From Pelargonium cotyledonis (Eukaryota; Streptophyta; Magnoliopsida; Geraniales; Geraniaceae): a stretch of DNA of 35,339 nucleotides. The stretch lies in contig JAYMTA010000197.1 of the NCBI GenBank assembly GCA_036897625.1, positions 1 through 35,339 on the forward strand. Direction: 5' to 3'. Of the stretch, positions 34,905 to 35,339 are shown in pieces (position 1 is the stretch's first letter; every line of letters begins with the position of its first letter). Under the pieces are notes generated by a model that was not told the DNA's origin, searched no databases, and saw only the letters and a list, made by a program, of their open reading frames with translations. Both the position numbers and the translations under genes were made by a program.

Positions 34905-34985
34905 GAATCATTAATAAGGTTGTGACATCTTAATAACGTTTAGATCAATGGAGTTGTTCAGCTATTACAAATTCTAAGAGATGTC
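34905..34985 (+). repeat. Unclassified dispersed repeat, degraded copy E
   Basis: The order GGTTGTGACATCTTAATAAC, then TTTAGATC, then a GGAGTTGTTC block, then ATTACAAATTC parallels copy A (GATTACGACATCACATTA, TTTGGATC, CGCTCC, CAACAAATTC) with many differences. It is the weakest member of the family and could be chance similarity plus shared AT-richness. Confidence 0.4.
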
Positions 34986-35339
34986 ATGTTATAGACGCGG
35001 AGCGCTCACCTTAATTATATTTTGAATGTGTGCCAACCGAGAACTTTTCAGTTCGATGCTCGTTAACATTAATGCTAATAAGTTTACGTATACTTTGTTT
35101 AGCAATGATGATTGATTGATGTATGCCAAAATAATGAACACTTTGGTGTGAGGTCCAGGAGATTATTGTCATTACTATTTATTGAATCTTGTAATGACTA
35201 CTTTGCCGTAGCAGTTATCATAATTTATAAGTAGTAGATGCATTATGTTTCAAGTTTCTATTTTGGACCAACACTAATTTTTTATTTTTGGAAGATATAT
35301 TTAGTTTTTATTCAATTTAGAATCCTACCTTTATATATA

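Larger units (their letters stand above)
31140..35339. other. Gene-poor region right of the PABP gene
   Basis: The first few hundred bases are presumably the PABP 3' untranslated region. From about 31410 to 31620 lies a stretch with repeated GATCTGAT/GATCCAAT-like words and a GGTTCAAATCC on the minus strand (about 31577-31587), which looks like decayed repeat DNA. No coding region is supported in 31140-34000. A composition outlier lies at 34130-34395 and a degraded dispersed-repeat copy at 34905-34985. The remainder is AT-rich and unassigned. Confidence 0.6.

Overview
This window is nuclear DNA of a flowering plant, most likely a eudicot. It is AT-rich, has many short exons with GT-AG introns, encodes four proteins of plant-specific or plant-like subfamilies, and carries plant-type SINEs and MITEs. 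The species cannot be named from the sequence. Exon models were built by hand from splice signals, frame continuity and remembered family sequences. No database or transcript was consulted.

Layout. (1) Positions 1-1223 hold a short tandem duplication and an unidentified coding-like segment. (2) Positions 1224-7469, minus strand, hold an 11-exon gene for an isoprenylcysteine alpha-carbonyl methylesterase (ICME family), apparently intact at 428 aa. (3) Positions 7470-10870 are a gene-free stretch with a possible SINE fragment, a ~710-bp palindromic element and a copy of an unclassified dispersed repeat. (4) Positions ~10880-16518, plus strand, hold the 5' part of a ZCCHC8-like gene (zinc knuckle/PSP family, a partner of nuclear RNA surveillance). 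Its last exons, coding for the CCHC knuckle and PSP domain, are not found. (5) Positions 16519-21526 are 5 kb of repeats (SINE, Mutator-type MITE, dispersed repeat) where those missing exons should lie. (6) Positions 21527-25433, minus strand, hold an 8-exon gene for a plastid CBS-domain-pair protein (CBSX1-like, 243 aa). (7) Positions 25434-26887 are a head-to-head promoter region with site II-like motifs on the CBSX side and a doubled G-box on the other. (8) Positions 26888-31139, plus strand, hold a 9-exon gene for a cytoplasmic poly(A)-binding protein (652 aa) with an altered first RNA-binding motif. (9) Positions 31140-35339 are gene-poor, with one short stretch of foreign-looking composition.

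The genes are not a functional cluster. Two act on RNA (ZCCHC8-like in nuclear decay, PABP in translation and stability), one on prenylated proteins in membranes, and one on plastid thioredoxin redox control. The unusual content is a ZCCHC8-like gene lacking its 3' half beside a repeat-rich block, a near-perfectly folding 710-bp palindrome, a five-copy unclassified repeat family, and a replaced RNP2 motif in the PABP. No intact virus-like or LTR element was recognised, and I saw no convincing new multi-gene system.
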